Shown here: positions 37,851 through 47,270 of the stretch, one piece after another
Layout: the number at the start of each line of letters is the position of its first letter
Numbering within the stretch: the first letter of the stretch is position 1
Origin: Ornithinimicrobium tianjinense
GTDB taxonomy: Bacteria; Actinomycetota; Actinomycetes; Actinomycetales; Dermatophilaceae
DNA: 64,000 nucleotides
Assembly (NCBI RefSeq): GCF_014636495.1
Contig: NZ_BMEM01000001.1
Span: 1,504,471 to 1,568,470, forward strand
Direction of reading: 5' to 3'
The notes under the pieces: model-generated
Seen by the model: the letters and a program-made list of their open reading frames with translations, nothing else
Databases searched by the model: none
What the model was told of the DNA's origin: nothing
Position numbers and translations under genes: made by a program

Positions 37851-39449
37851 TCAGGCCAGCGAGATCAGGTCCTCGTAGTCACGGCCCCAGAGGTCCTCGA
37901 CGCCGTCGGGGAGGAGGAGCACCCGCTCCGGCTCCAGCGCCTGGACCGCCCCCTCGTCGTGGCTGACGAGGACGACCGCACCCTCGTAGGAGCGCAGCGC
38001 GGAGAGGATCTCTTCCCGGGAGGCCGGGTCGAGGTTGTTCGTCGGCTCGTCGAGGAGCAGGACGTTGGCCGCGGAGACCACGAGGGTGGCCAGCGCCAGC
38101 CGCGTCTTCTCACCGCCCGACAGCACGGCAGCCGGCTTGGCGACGTCGTCCCCGGTGAACAGGAAGCTGCCCAGCACCTTGCGGGTCTCGGTCTCGTCGA
38201 GGTCCGGGGCAGCGGACTTCATGTTCTCCAGCACGGTGCGCTCGACGTCGAGGGTCTCGTGCTCCTGGGCGTAGTAGCCGAGCTTGAGTCCGTGCCCGGG
38301 GATGACCTCGCCGGTGTCCGGCTGGTCGATGCCGGCCAGGAGGCGCAGGAGGGTGGTCTTGCCGGCGCCGTTGAGGCCGAGCACGACCACCTTGGAGCCC
38401 CGGTCGATGGCCAGGTCGACGTCGGTGAAGATCTCCAGGCTGCCGTAGGAACGGGACAGCCCCTCGGCGGTGAGCGGCGTCCGCCCGCAGGGAGCAGGCG
38501 TGGGGAAGCGCAGCCGCGCCACCCGGTCCGTCTGCCGCTCGCCCTCGAGCCCGGCCAGCATCCGCTCGGCCCGGCGGGCCATGTTCTGCGCGGCGACGGC
38601 CTTGGTCGCCTTGGCCCGCATCTTGTCGGCCTGGGCGAGCAGCGCCGCCGCCTTCTTCTCGGTGTTGGCGCGCTCGCGGTGGCGCCGGCGCTCGTCGGAC
38701 TCCCGCTGGGTCAGGTAGGCCCTCCACCCCATGTTGTAGACGTCCATGACCTGCCGGTTGGCGTCGAGGTAGAACACCTTGTTGACCACGGTCTCGATGA
38801 GGTCGACGTCGTGGGAGATGATCAGCAGCCCGCCGGCGTACGCCTTGAGGTGCTCGCGCAGCCAGACGACGGAGTCGGCGTCCAGGTGGTTGGTCGGCTC
38901 GTCGAGGAGCAGGGTCTCGGCCCCCGAGAAGAGGATCCGCGCGAGCTCGATCCGCCGGCGCTGACCGCCGGAGAGCGTGCGCAGCGGCTGCTCGAGCACG
39001 CGCTCGGGCAGGCCCAGCGAGCTGGCGATCGAGGCCGCCTCGGCCTCCGCGGCATACCCGCCCTTGCTGGTGAACTCCGCTTCCAGACGGGAGTAGCGGC
39101 GCATCGCCTTGTCGCGTGCTTCGCCCTCCGTCGTGGCCATGGCCTCCTCGGCGGCCCGGAGCCCGCGGATCACCTCGTCGAGCCCGCGCGCCGAGAGGAT
39201 CCGGTCGCGACCGAGGACGTCGAGGTCGCCCGTGCGGGGGTCCTGCGGCAGGTAGCCGATCTCGCCGGTGCGCGTGATGGACCCGCCGGCCGGCTCGCCG
39301 GAGCCCGCGAGGATCTTGGTCAGCGTCGTCTTGCCCGCGCCGTTGCGTCCGACCAGCCCGACGCGGTCCCCCGCGCCGACGCGGAAGGTGACGTCGTCCA
39401 TGAGGAGCCGTGAGCCCACCCGGATCTCGACGCCGGAGGCGGTGATCAT
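37851..39449 (-). CDS. ABC-F family ATPase (ribosome-associated, EttA/Uup-like)
   Basis: 532 aa with two ATPase domains and no membrane segment. Domain 1: Walker A VGRNGAGKTTLTKIL, TLSGGQRRRIELARIL, LLDEPTNHLDADS. The P-site tRNA-interacting linker (about 240-310) is rich in Arg/Lys/Ala and contains AKATKAVAAQNMARRAE. Domain 2: LGLNGAGKTTLLRLL, LSGGEKTRLALATL, LLDEPTNNLDPASR. ABC-F proteins release stalled ribosomes or protect them from antibiotics; which applies is unknown. ATG at 39449 (longer frame upstream is rejected). Confidence 0.94.
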   Translation of the reverse strand: MITASGVEIRVGSRLLMDDVTFRVGAGDRVGLVGRNGAGKTTLTKILAGSGEPAGGSITRTGEIGYLPQDPRTGDLDVLGRDRILSARGLDEVIRGLRAAEEAMATTEGEARDKAMRRYSRLEAEFTSKGGYAAEAEAASIASSLGLPERVLEQPLRTLSGGQRRRIELARILFSGAETLLLDEPTNHLDADSVVWLREHLKAYAGGLLIISHDVDLIETVVNKVFYLDANRQVMDVYNMGWRAYLTQRESDERRRHRERANTEKKAAALLAQADKMRAKATKAVAAQNMARRAERMLAGLEGERQTDRVARLRFPTPAPCGRTPLTAEGLSRSYGSLEIFTDVDLAIDRGSKVVVLGLNGAGKTTLLRLLAGIDQPDTGEVIPGHGLKLGYYAQEHETLDVERTVLENMKSAAPDLDETETRKVLGSFLFTGDDVAKPAAVLSGGEKTRLALATLVVSAANVLLLDEPTNNLDPASREEILSALRSYEGAVVLVSHDEGAVQALEPERVLLLPDGVEDLWGRDYEDLISLA

Positions 39450-39539
39450 GCGGGCTCCTTGGGCGTGGGCGCGCGCAGGCGGGGCGCGCGGGTGGGTGGG
39501 GGTATGACGTGCCTGCGCGGCGAGAGTGCGCGGGCGGGG

Positions 39540-39579
39540 TCGGGTGACTAGTCTACGCGCTAGGTGTGTGGTCACCCGA
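39540..39579. promoter_or_regulatory. 9-bp inverted repeat upstream of the metallopeptidase gene
   Basis: TCGGGTGAC (39540-39548) and GTCACCCGA (39571-39579) are perfect inverted arms with a 22-bp spacer that contains TAGTCT and TAGGTG, both possible -10 boxes. Could be an operator around a promoter. The rest of the 162-bp gap 39450-39611 is GC-rich with no gene. Confidence 0.35.
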
Positions 39580-39611
39580 CCTGCACAGATCGCGGAGAAG
39601 AAGGTGTGCGC

Positions 39612-40472
39612 ATGACGTTCAGGGAGAACGCCAACATCGGTTCTGGCCGGGCCAGCCGTGGGGGTGGTGGCGGCGGTGGTCTGGCCGTCGGTGGCGGCAT
39701 CGGCACGCTCCTCCTGGCGCTCGTCATCATGCTCTTCGGGGGCGATCCCGGCGCCATCCTGGGTGGCGGTTCCCAGGCGCCGAGCCAGGCCGAGAACGTC
39801 GAGCTGTCCGAGTGCCAGAGCGGCGCGGACGCCAACGAGAACGTCGACTGCCGGATGAAGGGCGGCATGGCCTCCCTGGAGCAGTACTGGAGCCAGGCCT
39901 ACCCCAAGGCCCAGCCGGCCAGCGCGACGATCTTCAGCGGCGCGGTCACGACCCAGTGCGGCCAGGCCACGAGCCAGGTCGGCCCCTTCTACTGCCCGCT
40001 GGACCAGAAGATCTACCTCGACACCGCCTTCTTCCAGCAGCTCGAGGGCCAGCTCGGCGCGAGCGGCGGCTCGCTGGGCGAGCTCTACGTCCTCGGCCAC
40101 GAGTACGGCCACCACATCCAGAACTACACCGGCGCCCTGCAGGCCTCCCAGCAGGACCCGCGCGGACCGGAGTCCGGCGCCGTGCGTGTCGAGCTGCAGG
40201 CCGACTGCTTCGCCGGCGCCTGGATCGCCAACGCCTCCGGGCCCGAGGGCCTGCTGGAGCCGCCGACCAAGGAGCAGATCCAGTCGGCGCTCTCTGCTGC
40301 CGCCGCCGTCGGCGACGACTCGATCCAGGAGCGCATGCAGGGTCAGGTCACCCCGCACGCCTGGACCCACGGCTCGTCGGAGCAGCGCGTGGGATGGTTC
40401 AACCGCGGCTACGAGTCCAAGGACCCCAACCAGTGCGACGTCCTCAACGCCGGGAGCGTCGACGACTTCTGA
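39612..40472 (+). CDS. YpfJ-type neutral zinc metallopeptidase
   Basis: 286 aa. One transmembrane helix near 24-45 after a Gly-rich N-terminus, then an extracytoplasmic catalytic domain with HEYGHHIQN (HExxH) and a downstream ADCFAGAWI that supplies the Glu/Asp ligand. Conserved Cys pairs (C73, C86; TQCGQA and PFYCPLD; NQCDVL) may form disulfides. The ATG has a GAAGAAGG ribosome site. Physiological substrate unknown. Confidence 0.92.
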   Translation: MTFRENANIGSGRASRGGGGGGGLAVGGGIGTLLLALVIMLFGGDPGAILGGGSQAPSQAENVELSECQSGADANENVDCRMKGGMASLEQYWSQAYPKAQPASATIFSGAVTTQCGQATSQVGPFYCPLDQKIYLDTAFFQQLEGQLGASGGSLGELYVLGHEYGHHIQNYTGALQASQQDPRGPESGAVRVELQADCFAGAWIANASGPEGLLEPPTKEQIQSALSAAAAVGDDSIQERMQGQVTPHAWTHGSSEQRVGWFNRGYESKDPNQCDVLNAGSVDDF

Positions 40473-40587
40473 TATTCCTACGACGCCCTGCGCCGCCCCG
40501 CGCCGTGGCGAGCCGTGGCGCGAGGGGGCGCGAGGAGGTGCCAGAGGGCGCGGTGGTCCCGGCCTGACCTAGCGCCCGCCTGTCGCG

Positions 40588-41271
40588 TCAGGCGTTGACG
40601 ACCTCGACGAGCACGGCCCGACCACGCCGCACCGCGTCGTCGAGCACGGCCCGGCGGGGGTCGGGCAGGTCCCACAGCTCTCTGCGCGGTATGCCGTGCA
40701 GCGGGGTAAGCGGGCCGCTCGCGAGCTCGTCGAGCACCTCCGCCACCAGGGTCCGGTCGCCGCCGAGCAGCAGGCCCCCGACCGGGCCGACGGCAGCCTC
40801 GCCCTCCCCCAGGACCCGGCTCGCGTGACCGACGACCGCGCCGACCAGCTCGTCGGCCTGGTTGGCCCGGCGCCGCGCATAGCGCTGCTGGCTCCACCCG
40901 CCCGCAGCGGTCCGGCCCTGCACATGGCGCGTCCCCACCTTGTGGGCGACGAGCTCCCCGGTGGCCGCGGCGACGGCCACGGCATACCCGCCCCGCCGCA
41001 CGAGCACGACCAGCAGCACGGGAGGGGCACAGAGGTGACACTGCTTCCCCTCCGGAAGCAGTGTCACCTCTCCCGCTGCCCCCGTGCCCTCCAGGACGGG
41101 GCCCCAGCCGGTGAGCCGGGCCCAGGAGCCGTCGGCGGCCGTCAGCAGGCATGACGACGGGGACGTCGCCCGGTCGACCGACCAGGTGACGTCCCCGTGG
41201 GACGCGCCGAAGCGTTCCACCCACCCGGCGAGACGCTCGGGGGCGACCTCGACCAGGCGGGGCGGGCTCAC
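40588..41271 (-). CDS. acVLRF1-family peptidyl-tRNA hydrolase (Vms1-like)
   Basis: 227 aa, actinobacterial VLRF1-like hydrolase related to eukaryotic Vms1/ANKZF1, which cuts peptidyl-tRNA on stalled 50S subunits. The catalytic loop VQGRTAAGGWSQQRYARRRANQADELV has the conserved Gln-Arg pair. An internal stretch (about residues 65-82) is encoded by a 39-bp near-perfect palindrome and carries no family pattern. Converges on ypfJ with a 115-bp GC-rich gap with nothing else. Confidence 0.85.
   Translation of the reverse strand: MSPPRLVEVAPERLAGWVERFGASHGDVTWSVDRATSPSSCLLTAADGSWARLTGWGPVLEGTGAAGEVTLLPEGKQCHLCAPPVLLVVLVRRGGYAVAVAAATGELVAHKVGTRHVQGRTAAGGWSQQRYARRRANQADELVGAVVGHASRVLGEGEAAVGPVGGLLLGGDRTLVAEVLDELASGPLTPLHGIPRRELWDLPDPRRAVLDDAVRRGRAVLVEVVNA
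41032..41070. repeat. 39-bp palindrome (16-bp perfect stem) inside the VLRF1-like gene
   Basis: Arms GAGGTGACACTGCTTC (41032-41047) and GAAGCAGTGTCACCTC (41055-41070) around a 7-nt centre. It encodes a Glu-Val-Thr-Leu-Leu ... Gln-Cys-His-Leu stretch in the protein and would form a strong hairpin in the mRNA. Confidence 0.9.
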
Positions 41272-41287
41272 GGCGAGAGCGCGTCGC

Positions 41288-41614
41288 TCAGACGTTGAAA
41301 CCGAGGGCGCGCAGCTGCTCGCGGCCCTCCTCGGTGATCTTGTCCGGGCCCCACGGCGGCATCCAGACCCAGTTGATCCGGTGGCTGGGGACCATGCCCT
41401 CCAGGCTCTGCGCGACCTGGTCCTCGATGACGTCGGTCAGCGGGCAGGCCGCGCTGGTGAGGGTCATGTCGATCACGGTGTGCGCGGCGGCGTCCACGGT
41501 CACGCCGTAGACGAGGCCGAGGTCGACGACGTTGATGCCGAGCTCGGGGTCGACGACGTCGCGGAGGGCTTCCTCGATGTCCGCCACGTTCGGCGGGGTG
41601 GTCTGCTGGGTCAC
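41288..41614 (-). CDS. sufT: SufT-like metal-sulfur cluster assembly factor (DUF59)
   Basis: 108 aa. MIP18/DUF59 fold: EEALRDVVDPELGINVVDLGLVYGV and the conserved Cys of TLTSAACPLTDVIEDQV. Helps carry Fe-S clusters to target proteins. GTG start with GGAGGC ribosome site 5 nt upstream; last gene of the Suf operon, 28 bases after sufU. Confidence 0.93.
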   Translation of the reverse strand: MTQQTTPPNVADIEEALRDVVDPELGINVVDLGLVYGVTVDAAAHTVIDMTLTSAACPLTDVIEDQVAQSLEGMVPSHRINWVWMPPWGPDKITEEGREQLRALGFNV

Positions 41615-41642
41615 GATGCCTCCAGGGGTTGTCGTGGGTGGG

Positions 41643-42107
41643 TCAGGGGGTGGTGCTGGTGGCCGAGATGTCGACGCCGGCGCGGGCGAGGGCGTCCAGG
41701 TAGGCCGTCCAGGGCAGCAGGGCGCACTTGACGCGCGCCGGGTAGCGGGAGACGCCCGCGAAGGCGACGCCGTCGCCGATCTGCTCGGGGTCGCCGGGGT
41801 CGGTGCCCTTGCTGGTCAGCATCGCCTTGAGGTGCTGGTAGGTCTCGAGGGTCTCCTCGACCGGCCTTCCGGTGGACTCCTCGGCGAGGACCGAGGCCGA
41901 CGCGACGGAGATCGAGCAGCCGAGCGCGTCGTAGGACACGTCGTGCAGCACGGCCTCCGCGCCGGATCCGTCGAGCTGGACGCGCAGGCTGATCTCGTCG
42001 CCGCACGTGGGGTTGACGTGGTGCACCTCGGCGTCGAACGGCTCGCGCAGGCCCGCGTGGTGCGGCCGCTTGGCGTGGTCGAGGATGAGCTCGCCGTAGA
42101 GGTCCAT
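41643..42107 (-). CDS. sufU: SufU-type sulfur relay/zinc protein
   Basis: 154-aa IscU-like protein of the SufU class that receives sulfur from SufS. Conserved MDLYGELILDHAKRPHHAG, NPTCGDEI (Cys), ALGCSISVASASVL (Cys) and the late Cys of RVKCALLPW; together they form the zinc/sulfur site. The SufU insertion between motifs 2 and 3 is present. ATG overlaps sufS by one base. Confidence 0.95.
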   Translation of the reverse strand: MDLYGELILDHAKRPHHAGLREPFDAEVHHVNPTCGDEISLRVQLDGSGAEAVLHDVSYDALGCSISVASASVLAEESTGRPVEETLETYQHLKAMLTSKGTDPGDPEQIGDGVAFAGVSRYPARVKCALLPWTAYLDALARAGVDISATSTTP

Positions 42108-43453
42108 CAGCTCGCCACCCCGAAGATCTCCGGCACCCGGTCGAGAGCGGCCGTGAACGCGTCGATCTCCTCAGGCGTGGTGTAGACGGAGAAGCTCGCT
42201 CGCGTGCTGGCCGGCACCCGGAGGCGACGGTGCAGCGGCCACGCGCAGTGGTGACCGGTGCGCACGGCCACGCCCGCGTCGTCGAGCACCTGCCCGACGT
42301 CGTGCGGGTGGACACCGTCCACGACGAAGGCCACCGCACCGACCCGGTCCGCGGGGTCGGTCGGGCCCAGGACGCGCACCCAGGGGCGCTGCGCGAGCGC
42401 GTCGAGAGTATGCCGCACCAGCGACTGGTCGTGGGCGTGGACCCGGTCCAGGCCCAGGTCGGTCAGGTAGTCGAGCGCCGCAGCCAGGCCGACCGCCTGG
42501 GCGGTCATCGGGACGCCGGCCTCGAACTTCTGCGGCGGCGGCGCCCAGGTGGAACCCTCCATGCGCACGATCTCGATCATCGACCCGCCGGTGAGGAACG
42601 GCGGCAGCGCCTCAAGCAGCGCACGTCGGGCCCACAGCACCCCGATGCCGGACGGGCCGAGCGTCTTGTGCCCGGTGAGGACCAGCGCGTCGACCCCGCT
42701 GTCGGGGGCGGTGAGGCCGGTGATGTCCAGGTGCGGAGCGGACTGGCAGGCGTCCACGAAGACCAGCGCACCCACGCCCCGCGCGGCCGCGATGACCGGC
42801 GTCAGGTCGTTGAGCGTGCCGAGCACGTTGGACACGTGGGTGACGCTGACCACCTTGGTCCGCTCCCCCACCACGGTGGCGGGGTCCTCGAGATAGCCGT
42901 CGTCGGTGACGCCGATCCAGCGCAGCGTGGCGCCCGTCCGGCGGCAGAGCTCCTGCCACGGCACGAGGTTGGCGTGGTGCTCCATCTCGGTGACGACGAC
43001 CTCGTCCCCCGGGCCCAGGCCCAGCCGGTCGGCCCACTCCGGGTCGACGCCGTCCAGGGCCCCTGGGGCCGCCGCGTTGGAGAAGCCGTAGGCCAGCAGG
43101 TTCAGGCCTTCGGTGCCGTTGCGGGTGAAGACGATCTCACCCTCGTCGGCACCGAGGAACCGGGCCACGGTCGTGCGCGCGCCCTCGAAGGCCTCGGTGG
43201 CCTCCTCGGCGAGCTGGTGGGCACCGCGGTGGACGGCGGCGTTGTGCCGCTCGTAGAACTCACGCTCGGCGTCGAGCACCACGCCGGGCTTCTGCGCGGT
43301 GGCGCCGCTGTCGAGGTAGACGAGGGGCCGACCGTCCCGCACCGTGCGCGACAGCAGCGGGAAGTCCGCGCGCAGCGCGGCGAGCTCCGCCCCGGAGAAC
43401 CCGGTGGCGGACCCCGAGGAGGCGCCGTGAAGGATCGGCCGGCCCGTCGTCAT
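42107..43453 (-). CDS. sufS: Cysteine desulfurase SufS
   Basis: 448-aa PLP enzyme that frees sulfur from cysteine. VYLDSGATAQKPGVV, RGAHQLAEEATEAFEGAR, EMEHHANLVPWQEL, VFVDACQSAPHLDI and the PLP Lys in LTGHKTLGPSGIGVLW. The catalytic-Cys loop (VRTGHHCAWPLHRRL) is near residue 415. About 30 extra N-terminal residues precede the usual start. Follows sufC by 16 bases. Confidence 0.95.
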   Translation of the reverse strand: MTTGRPILHGASSGSATGFSGAELAALRADFPLLSRTVRDGRPLVYLDSGATAQKPGVVLDAEREFYERHNAAVHRGAHQLAEEATEAFEGARTTVARFLGADEGEIVFTRNGTEGLNLLAYGFSNAAAPGALDGVDPEWADRLGLGPGDEVVVTEMEHHANLVPWQELCRRTGATLRWIGVTDDGYLEDPATVVGERTKVVSVTHVSNVLGTLNDLTPVIAAARGVGALVFVDACQSAPHLDITGLTAPDSGVDALVLTGHKTLGPSGIGVLWARRALLEALPPFLTGGSMIEIVRMEGSTWAPPPQKFEAGVPMTAQAVGLAAALDYLTDLGLDRVHAHDQSLVRHTLDALAQRPWVRVLGPTDPADRVGAVAFVVDGVHPHDVGQVLDDAGVAVRTGHHCAWPLHRRLRVPASTRASFSVYTTPEEIDAFTAALDRVPEIFGVAS

Positions 43454-43469
43454 ACCGTGATCAGTCCTC

Positions 43470-44228
43470 TCAGACCGCAGCGGTGAGGAAGCGGTCGTAG
43501 CCCTCCTCCTCCAGGCGCTCGGCCAGGTCGGAGCCGCCGGACTCGGCGACGCGGCCGTTGACGAACACGTGGACGAAGTCGGGCTGGATGTAGCGCAGGA
43601 TGCGGGTGTAGTGCGTGATGAGCATGACGCCCAGGCCGGTGTTCTCCTTGACCCGGTTGACGCCCTCGGAGACGATCTTCAGCGCGTCGACGTCCAGCCC
43701 GGAGTCGGTCTCGTCGAGGATGGCGATCTTGGGCTGCAGGAGCTCCAGCTGGAGGATCTCGTGGCGCTTCTTCTCGCCGCCCGAGAAGCCCTCGTTGACG
43801 TTGCGCTCGGCGAAGGACGCGTCCATCTTCAGGGCCTCCATGGCGCCCTTGACGTCCTTGACCCAGGTGCGCAGCTTGGGGGCCTCGCCGTCGATGGCGG
43901 TCTTGGCGGTGCGCAGGAAGTTGGAGACGGTCACGCCGGGGACCTCGACGGGGTACTGCATCGCCAGGAAGAGCCCGGCCTGCGCGCGCTCGTCGACGCC
44001 CATCTCCAGGACGTTCTCGCCGTCGAGGAGGACCTCGCCGCCGGTGACGGTGTACTTGGGGTGGCCGGCGATGGCGTAGGCCAGGGTGGACTTGCCGGAG
44101 CCGTTCGGGCCCATGATGGCGTGGGTCTCGCCGGACCTGATCGTGAGGTCGACGCCGCGCAGGATCTCCTTGGCGGCGTCGTCGGTCTCGACGCTGACCT
44201 GCAGGTTCTTGATCTCGAGGGTGGTCAT
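43470..44228 (-). CDS. sufC: Fe-S assembly ATPase SufC
   Basis: 252-aa ABC-type ATPase that powers the SufBCD scaffold. Walker A MGPNGSGKSTLAYAI, ABC signature FSGGEKKRHEILQL, Walker B IAILDETDSGLDVDAL, switch His ITHYTRIL. ATG at 44228. A longer upstream reading frame overlaps the Rieske gene and is not translated sensibly. Confidence 0.96.
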   Translation of the reverse strand: MTTLEIKNLQVSVETDDAAKEILRGVDLTIRSGETHAIMGPNGSGKSTLAYAIAGHPKYTVTGGEVLLDGENVLEMGVDERAQAGLFLAMQYPVEVPGVTVSNFLRTAKTAIDGEAPKLRTWVKDVKGAMEALKMDASFAERNVNEGFSGGEKKRHEILQLELLQPKIAILDETDSGLDVDALKIVSEGVNRVKENTGLGVMLITHYTRILRYIQPDFVHVFVNGRVAESGGSDLAERLEEEGYDRFLTAAV

Positions 44229-44283
44229 GGTGCTCCTTCGTGAGCAGTCGTGCGGTTTCGTTTGGGGGTATGCCGTGCGCCGG

Positions 44284-44622
44284 TCAGTCGGCCAGGGTGA
44301 CGTAGACGTCGTCCCCGTCGATCGTGACCGTGTGGACGGCGATGGGCTGGGTGGCGGGCAGCTGCTTCGGCTCGCCGGTGCGCATGTCGAACTGCGAGCC
44401 GTGCAGCCAGCACTCGATGAGCTCACCCTCCAGCTCGCCCTCGGCGAGGCTGACGTTGGCGTGCGTGCAGGTGTCGTCGAACGCGTGCACGTGGCCGCCG
44501 GAGTCGCGGGCGATCGTCACGCGCCGGCCGCCGAGGTCGGCGACCACGGCGCCGACCTCGGGCAGCTCGTCGAGGGAGCACACCCGGACCGCCTCGGAGG
44601 TCATCTCGGCAGGCTGGCTCAT
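44284..44622 (-). CDS. Rieske-type ferredoxin of the Suf operon
   Basis: 112 aa with the Rieske motifs CTHANVSLAEG and CWLHGSQFDMRTG (Cys-x-His ... Cys-x2-His). It is found between sufD and sufC in most actinobacterial Suf operons and presumably supplies electrons to cluster assembly. ATG overlaps the sufD stop by 4 bases. A copy of GGGGTATGCCGTGC lies 8-21 bases after its stop, on the other strand. Confidence 0.93.
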   Translation of the reverse strand: MSQPAEMTSEAVRVCSLDELPEVGAVVADLGGRRVTIARDSGGHVHAFDDTCTHANVSLAEGELEGELIECWLHGSQFDMRTGEPKQLPATQPIAVHTVTIDGDDVYVTLAD

Positions 44623-45848
44623 GCGCTCGCGGGCTCCTCGTGCTGCTCGGAGAGCGCGGTCAGCTCCAGCTCGGCGTCGATGGCGGCCATCAGCCGGTCG
44701 ACGACCTCGGGCACGCCGATCTTGGCGATGATGTCGGCGAAGAAGCCACGCACCACCAGGCGGCGGGCGTCGGCCTCGTCGATGCCGCGCGACATCAGGT
44801 AGAAGAGCTGCTCGTCGTCGAAGCGACCGGTCGAGCTGGCGTGCCCGGCCCCCGCGATGTCACCGGTCTCGATCTCCAGGTTGGGGACGGAGTCGGCGCG
44901 GGCGCCGTCGGTGAGCACGAGGTTGCGGTTGAGCTCGTAGGTCTCGATGCCCTCGGCCTCCTTGCGGATGAGGACGTCACCGACCCAGACCGTGCGGGCG
45001 GTGTCGCCCTGCAGCGCGCCCTTGTAGGTCACCAGCGAGGTGCAGCGGGGCGCGTTGTGGTCGACGAAGGAGCGGTGCTCCAGGTGCTGGCCGGCGTCGG
45101 CGAAGTAGACCCCCAGGAGGGTCGCGTCGCCGCCCGGACCGGCGTAGCGCACGTTGGAGTTCATCCGCACGATGCCGCCGCCGAGGCTGACCACGATGTG
45201 CTTGTAGGTCGCGTCGCGACCGACCTGCGCCTCGTGCTGGGCCAGGTGGACCGCCTCGTCGTCCCAGCGCTGCAGGCTGACGACCGTCAGCTCCGCCCCG
45301 TCGCCGACGATCACCTCGAGGTTGCCGGTGTGGTCCGCCGCGCCGGTGTGGTCCAGGATGACCAGCGCCTTGCTGAACGCCCCGGCCTCCACCACGTAGT
45401 GCGCGTTCGAGCGTCGGCCCGCGCCGCGGCCGTCGACCAGGACCCGGACGGGCTGGGTGAGCTCGGCCTCCTTGGTGATGGCCAGGTGCAGCGCCTGCTC
45501 GGTGTTCGCGCTGGCCACGACCGCGCCGCGGTCCTCCGGCACGAGCACGGTGCCGCGCGGGGCCTGCCCCGGCGCGAGGGTGCCCACGGTGACGCCCTCC
45601 GGCGCCTGCACGTCATACCCCGCCGCGACGTCGCCCTCGCGGTCGTCGGTCGGCGCGTCGGACAGGACGTTGCCGAGCCGGTCGACGGGCGTGAAGCGCC
45701 ACTCCTCCTCGCGCCCGGTCGGCAGCGCGAAGTCGGCGACCTCGAAGGACCGGGTGCGGGCGGCGCGGGACTGGTCGGGGATGCGGTGGTCGCCACCCAG
45801 CTGGGCGGCGGGGTCCACGTGGGTCTTCTCGTCGATCAGAAGCGACAT
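44619..45848 (-). CDS. sufD: Fe-S scaffold subunit SufD
   Basis: 409-aa beta-helix scaffold protein pairing with SufB. EEWRFTPVDRLG near the N-terminus, VYFADAGQHLEHRSFVDHNAPRCTSLVTYKGAL and RADSVPNLEIETGDIAGAGHASSTGRFDDEQLFYLMSRGI are typical of SufD, with the His and Cys of the SufB-SufD interface. ATG overlaps sufB by one base. Confidence 0.95.
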   Translation of the reverse strand: MSLLIDEKTHVDPAAQLGGDHRIPDQSRAARTRSFEVADFALPTGREEEWRFTPVDRLGNVLSDAPTDDREGDVAAGYDVQAPEGVTVGTLAPGQAPRGTVLVPEDRGAVVASANTEQALHLAITKEAELTQPVRVLVDGRGAGRRSNAHYVVEAGAFSKALVILDHTGAADHTGNLEVIVGDGAELTVVSLQRWDDEAVHLAQHEAQVGRDATYKHIVVSLGGGIVRMNSNVRYAGPGGDATLLGVYFADAGQHLEHRSFVDHNAPRCTSLVTYKGALQGDTARTVWVGDVLIRKEAEGIETYELNRNLVLTDGARADSVPNLEIETGDIAGAGHASSTGRFDDEQLFYLMSRGIDEADARRLVVRGFFADIIAKIGVPEVVDRLMAAIDAELELTALSEQHEEPASA

Positions 45849-47269
45849 CAGCCGACGGCTCCTTCCATCTGCAGCTCGATGAGGCGGTTGAGCTCGAGGG
45901 CGTACTCCATGGGCAGCTCGCGCGCGATGGGCTCCACGAACCCGCGCACGATCATCGCCATGGCCTCGGTCTCGGACATGCCTCGGGACATGAGGTAGAA
46001 CATCTGGTCCTCGGACACCTTGGAGACGGTGGCCTCGTGGCCCATCTGCACGTCGTCCTCGCGGACGTCGACGTAGGGGTAGGTGTCGGACCGGGAGATC
46101 TGGTCGACCAGGAGGGCGTCGCAGACCACGGAGGACTTGCTGTGGTGCGCGCCCTCGAGGATCTGGACCAGGCCGCGGTAGGAGGACCGGCCGCCGCCGC
46201 GGGCCACCGACTTGGACACGATGGTCGAGGAGGTGTGCGGCGCGGCGTGCACCATCTTGGAGCCGGCGTCCTGGTGCTGGCCCTCGCCGGCGAAGGCGAT
46301 AGACAGGGTCTCGCCCTTGGCGTGCTCGCCGAGGAGGAAGACGGCCGGATACTTCATCGTGACCTTGGAGCCGATGTTGCCGTCGATCCACTCCATGGTC
46401 GCGCCCTCGTCGCAGGTCGCGCGCTTGGTGACCAGGTTGTAGACGTTGTTGGACCAGTTCTGGATCGTCGTGTAACGCACCCGGGCGTTCTTCTTGACGA
46501 TGATCTCCACGACCGCCGAGTGCAGCGAGTCGGTCTTGTAGATCGGCGCGGTGCAGCCCTCGACGTAGTGCACGTAGGAGCCCTCGTCGGCGATGATCAG
46601 GGTCCGCTCGAACTGGCCCATGTTCTCGGTGTTGATCCGGAAGTAGGCCTGCAGCGGGATCTCGACGTGGACGCCCTTGGGGACGTAGATGAACGAGCCG
46701 CCGGACCACACCGCGGTGTTCAGCGCGGAAAACTTGTTGTCGCCGGCCGGGATGACCGAGCCGAAGTACTCGCGGAAGAGCTCCTCGTGCTCGCGCAGAC
46801 CGGTGTCGGTGTCGACGAAGATGACGCCCTGCTGCTCCAGGTCCTCGCGGATCTGGTGGTAGACGACCTCGGACTCGTACTGCGCGGCGACGCCGGCGAC
46901 CAGGCGCTGCTTCTCGGCCTCGGGGATGCCCAGCCGGTCGTAGGTGTTCTTGATGTCCTCGGGCAGCTCCTCCCAGGAGGTGGCCTGCTTCTCCGTGGAC
47001 TTCACGAAGTACTTGATGTTGTCGAAGTCGATCTCCGACAGGTCCGCACCCCAGTGCGGCATCGGCTTCTTGCCGAACAGGCGCAGGGCCTTGAGCCGCT
47101 GCTCGAGCATCCAGGTGGGCTCGCTCTTGCGCTCCGAGATGTCGCGGACGACGTCCTCGTTGAGGCCGCGGCGCGCCGACGCACCGGCGTCGTCGCGGTC
47201 GGCCCAGCCGTACTCGTAGCGTCCCAGGTCCTTCAGACCCGGGTTGAGCTCCTCGATGTTGGTGCTCAT
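45848..47269 (-). CDS. sufB: Fe-S scaffold subunit SufB
   Basis: 473-aa scaffold on which clusters are built. [65 protein letters not shown] with its conserved Cys, and [35 protein letters not shown]. Standard length. Starts one base after the sufR stop region. Confidence 0.97.
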   Translation of the reverse strand: MSTNIEELNPGLKDLGRYEYGWADRDDAGASARRGLNEDVVRDISERKSEPTWMLEQRLKALRLFGKKPMPHWGADLSEIDFDNIKYFVKSTEKQATSWEELPEDIKNTYDRLGIPEAEKQRLVAGVAAQYESEVVYHQIREDLEQQGVIFVDTDTGLREHEELFREYFGSVIPAGDNKFSALNTAVWSGGSFIYVPKGVHVEIPLQAYFRINTENMGQFERTLIIADEGSYVHYVEGCTAPIYKTDSLHSAVVEIIVKKNARVRYTTIQNWSNNVYNLVTKRATCDEGATMEWIDGNIGSKVTMKYPAVFLLGEHAKGETLSIAFAGEGQHQDAGSKMVHAAPHTSSTIVSKSVARGGGRSSYRGLVQILEGAHHSKSSVVCDALLVDQISRSDTYPYVDVREDDVQMGHEATVSKVSEDQMFYLMSRGMSETEAMAMIVRGFVEPIARELPMEYALELNRLIELQMEGAVG

Positions 47270-47270
47270 G

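Noticed and set aside
35969-37966. A 665-residue plus-strand open frame over the ABC exporter
   Set aside because: Antisense shadow; no family pattern.
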